Below are positions 5,939 through 6,192 of a stretch of 6,192 nucleotides of DNA, piece after piece. The translations under genes were made by a program, and so were the position numbers. The stretch spans positions 1 to 6,192 of the forward strand of contig CAMIOJ010000134.1 in the NCBI GenBank assembly GCA_946222435.1. Direction: 5' to 3'. The first letter of the stretch is position 1. Each line of letters begins with the position of its first letter. A model generated the notes under the pieces. The model was not told where the DNA came from. It ran no database searches and saw nothing but the letters and a program-made list of their open reading frames with translations. Source of the stretch: an uncultured Micrococcus sp. GTDB taxonomy: Bacteria > Actinomycetota > Actinomycetes > Actinomycetales > Micrococcaceae.

Positions 5939-6192
5939 TCACCAGACGTAGGCGACGACTTCGCCGCCGACGCCCTTCTTGGCGGCCTGCCGGTCGGTCA
6001 GGAGACCGGAGGAGGTGGACAGGATGGCGATGCCCAGGCCGCCCAGCACGTGCGGGAGGTTGGTGGACTTCGCGTACACACGCAGACCCGGCTTGGAGAT
6101 GCGGCGCAGGCCGGCGATGGCACGCTCGCGCTGCGGTCCGAACTTCAGGTCGATGGTCAGCTTCTTGCCGACCTCGGCCTCCTCCTCGCGCC
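5939..6192 (-). CDS. rpsH: 30S ribosomal protein S8 (C-terminal part; 5' end outside window)
   Basis: S8 is a primary binder of the central domain of 16S rRNA and is needed for assembly of the 30S platform; in E. coli it also represses spc-operon translation. I translated this frame by hand: 83 codons run from the window edge to a TGA at 5941-5939. The visible protein has the expected S8 C-terminal half, including ISKPGLRVYAKS, then LGGLGIAILSTSSGLLTDRQ, and ends in GGEVVAYVW, the typical S8 terminus. Bacterial S8 is about 130 residues, so roughly the first 50 residues and the start codon lie beyond base 6192. The stop is followed by a 30-nt gap to rplF. The reading frame is intact and composition matches its neighbours. 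Identification is near certain; the only limitation is truncation by the window. Confidence 0.97.
   Translation of the reverse strand, partial: REEEAEVGKKLTIDLKFGPQRERAIAGLRRISKPGLRVYAKSTNLPHVLGGLGIAILSTSSGLLTDRQAAKKGVGGEVVAYVW

Overview
The window is a densely packed, entirely minus-strand stretch of the actinobacterial spc ribosomal-protein operon, followed by the secretion, nucleotide and N-terminal-processing genes that usually trail it. Reading in the direction of transcription (high to low coordinates), the order is rpsH (3' part only), rplF, rplR, rpsE, rpmD, rplO, secY, adk, map, then infA and rpmJ. The next expected gene, rpsM, would lie beyond base 1. High GC, strong G/C preference at third codon positions, GTG starts in four of the ten complete genes (rpsE, secY, map, rpmJ), TGA stops in all genes except infA (TAA), and actinobacteria-type S5, MetAP, IF-1 and L36 sequences point to a high-GC actinobacterium. 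Micrococcaceae (Micrococcus/Kocuria-like) is my best guess, but the genus is not proven from sequence alone.

Bases 6192-3585 hold the ribosomal genes. Junctions from rplF to rplO are overlapping or nearly so (1-nt TGATG, 4-nt GTGA, a 3-nt gap, an 8-nt overlap), which suggests translational coupling of L6, L18, S5, L30 and L15. A 160-nt gap then separates rplO from secY. It holds two separate predicted RNA structures: a long GC hairpin just after rplO, and a possible three-way-junction fold immediately before the secY ribosome-binding site. Bases 3424-600 hold secY (translocon channel), adk (adenylate kinase) and map (methionine aminopeptidase); the map ribosome-binding site lies inside the last codons of adk.

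Bases 599-370 (230 nt) form a transcription-unit boundary. They contain a perfect 16-bp hairpin after map, a well-formed housekeeping promoter (TTGGAA, 17 nt, TAGAGT) and a leader of about 108 nt before infA. From there infA and rpmJ begin the second unit, which typically continues with rpsM, rpsK and rpoA.

Together the genes make ribosomal subunit proteins, the initiation factor IF-1, the membrane channel for nascent proteins, the enzyme that removes their initiator methionine, and the kinase that balances adenine nucleotides. I see no mobile element, CRISPR array, tRNA, phage gene or undescribed multi-gene system. The items most worth a second look are the structured secY leader, the two GC hairpins without U-tracts, the RGG-rich N-terminal extension of S5, and the oddly close Shine-Dalgarno of infA.
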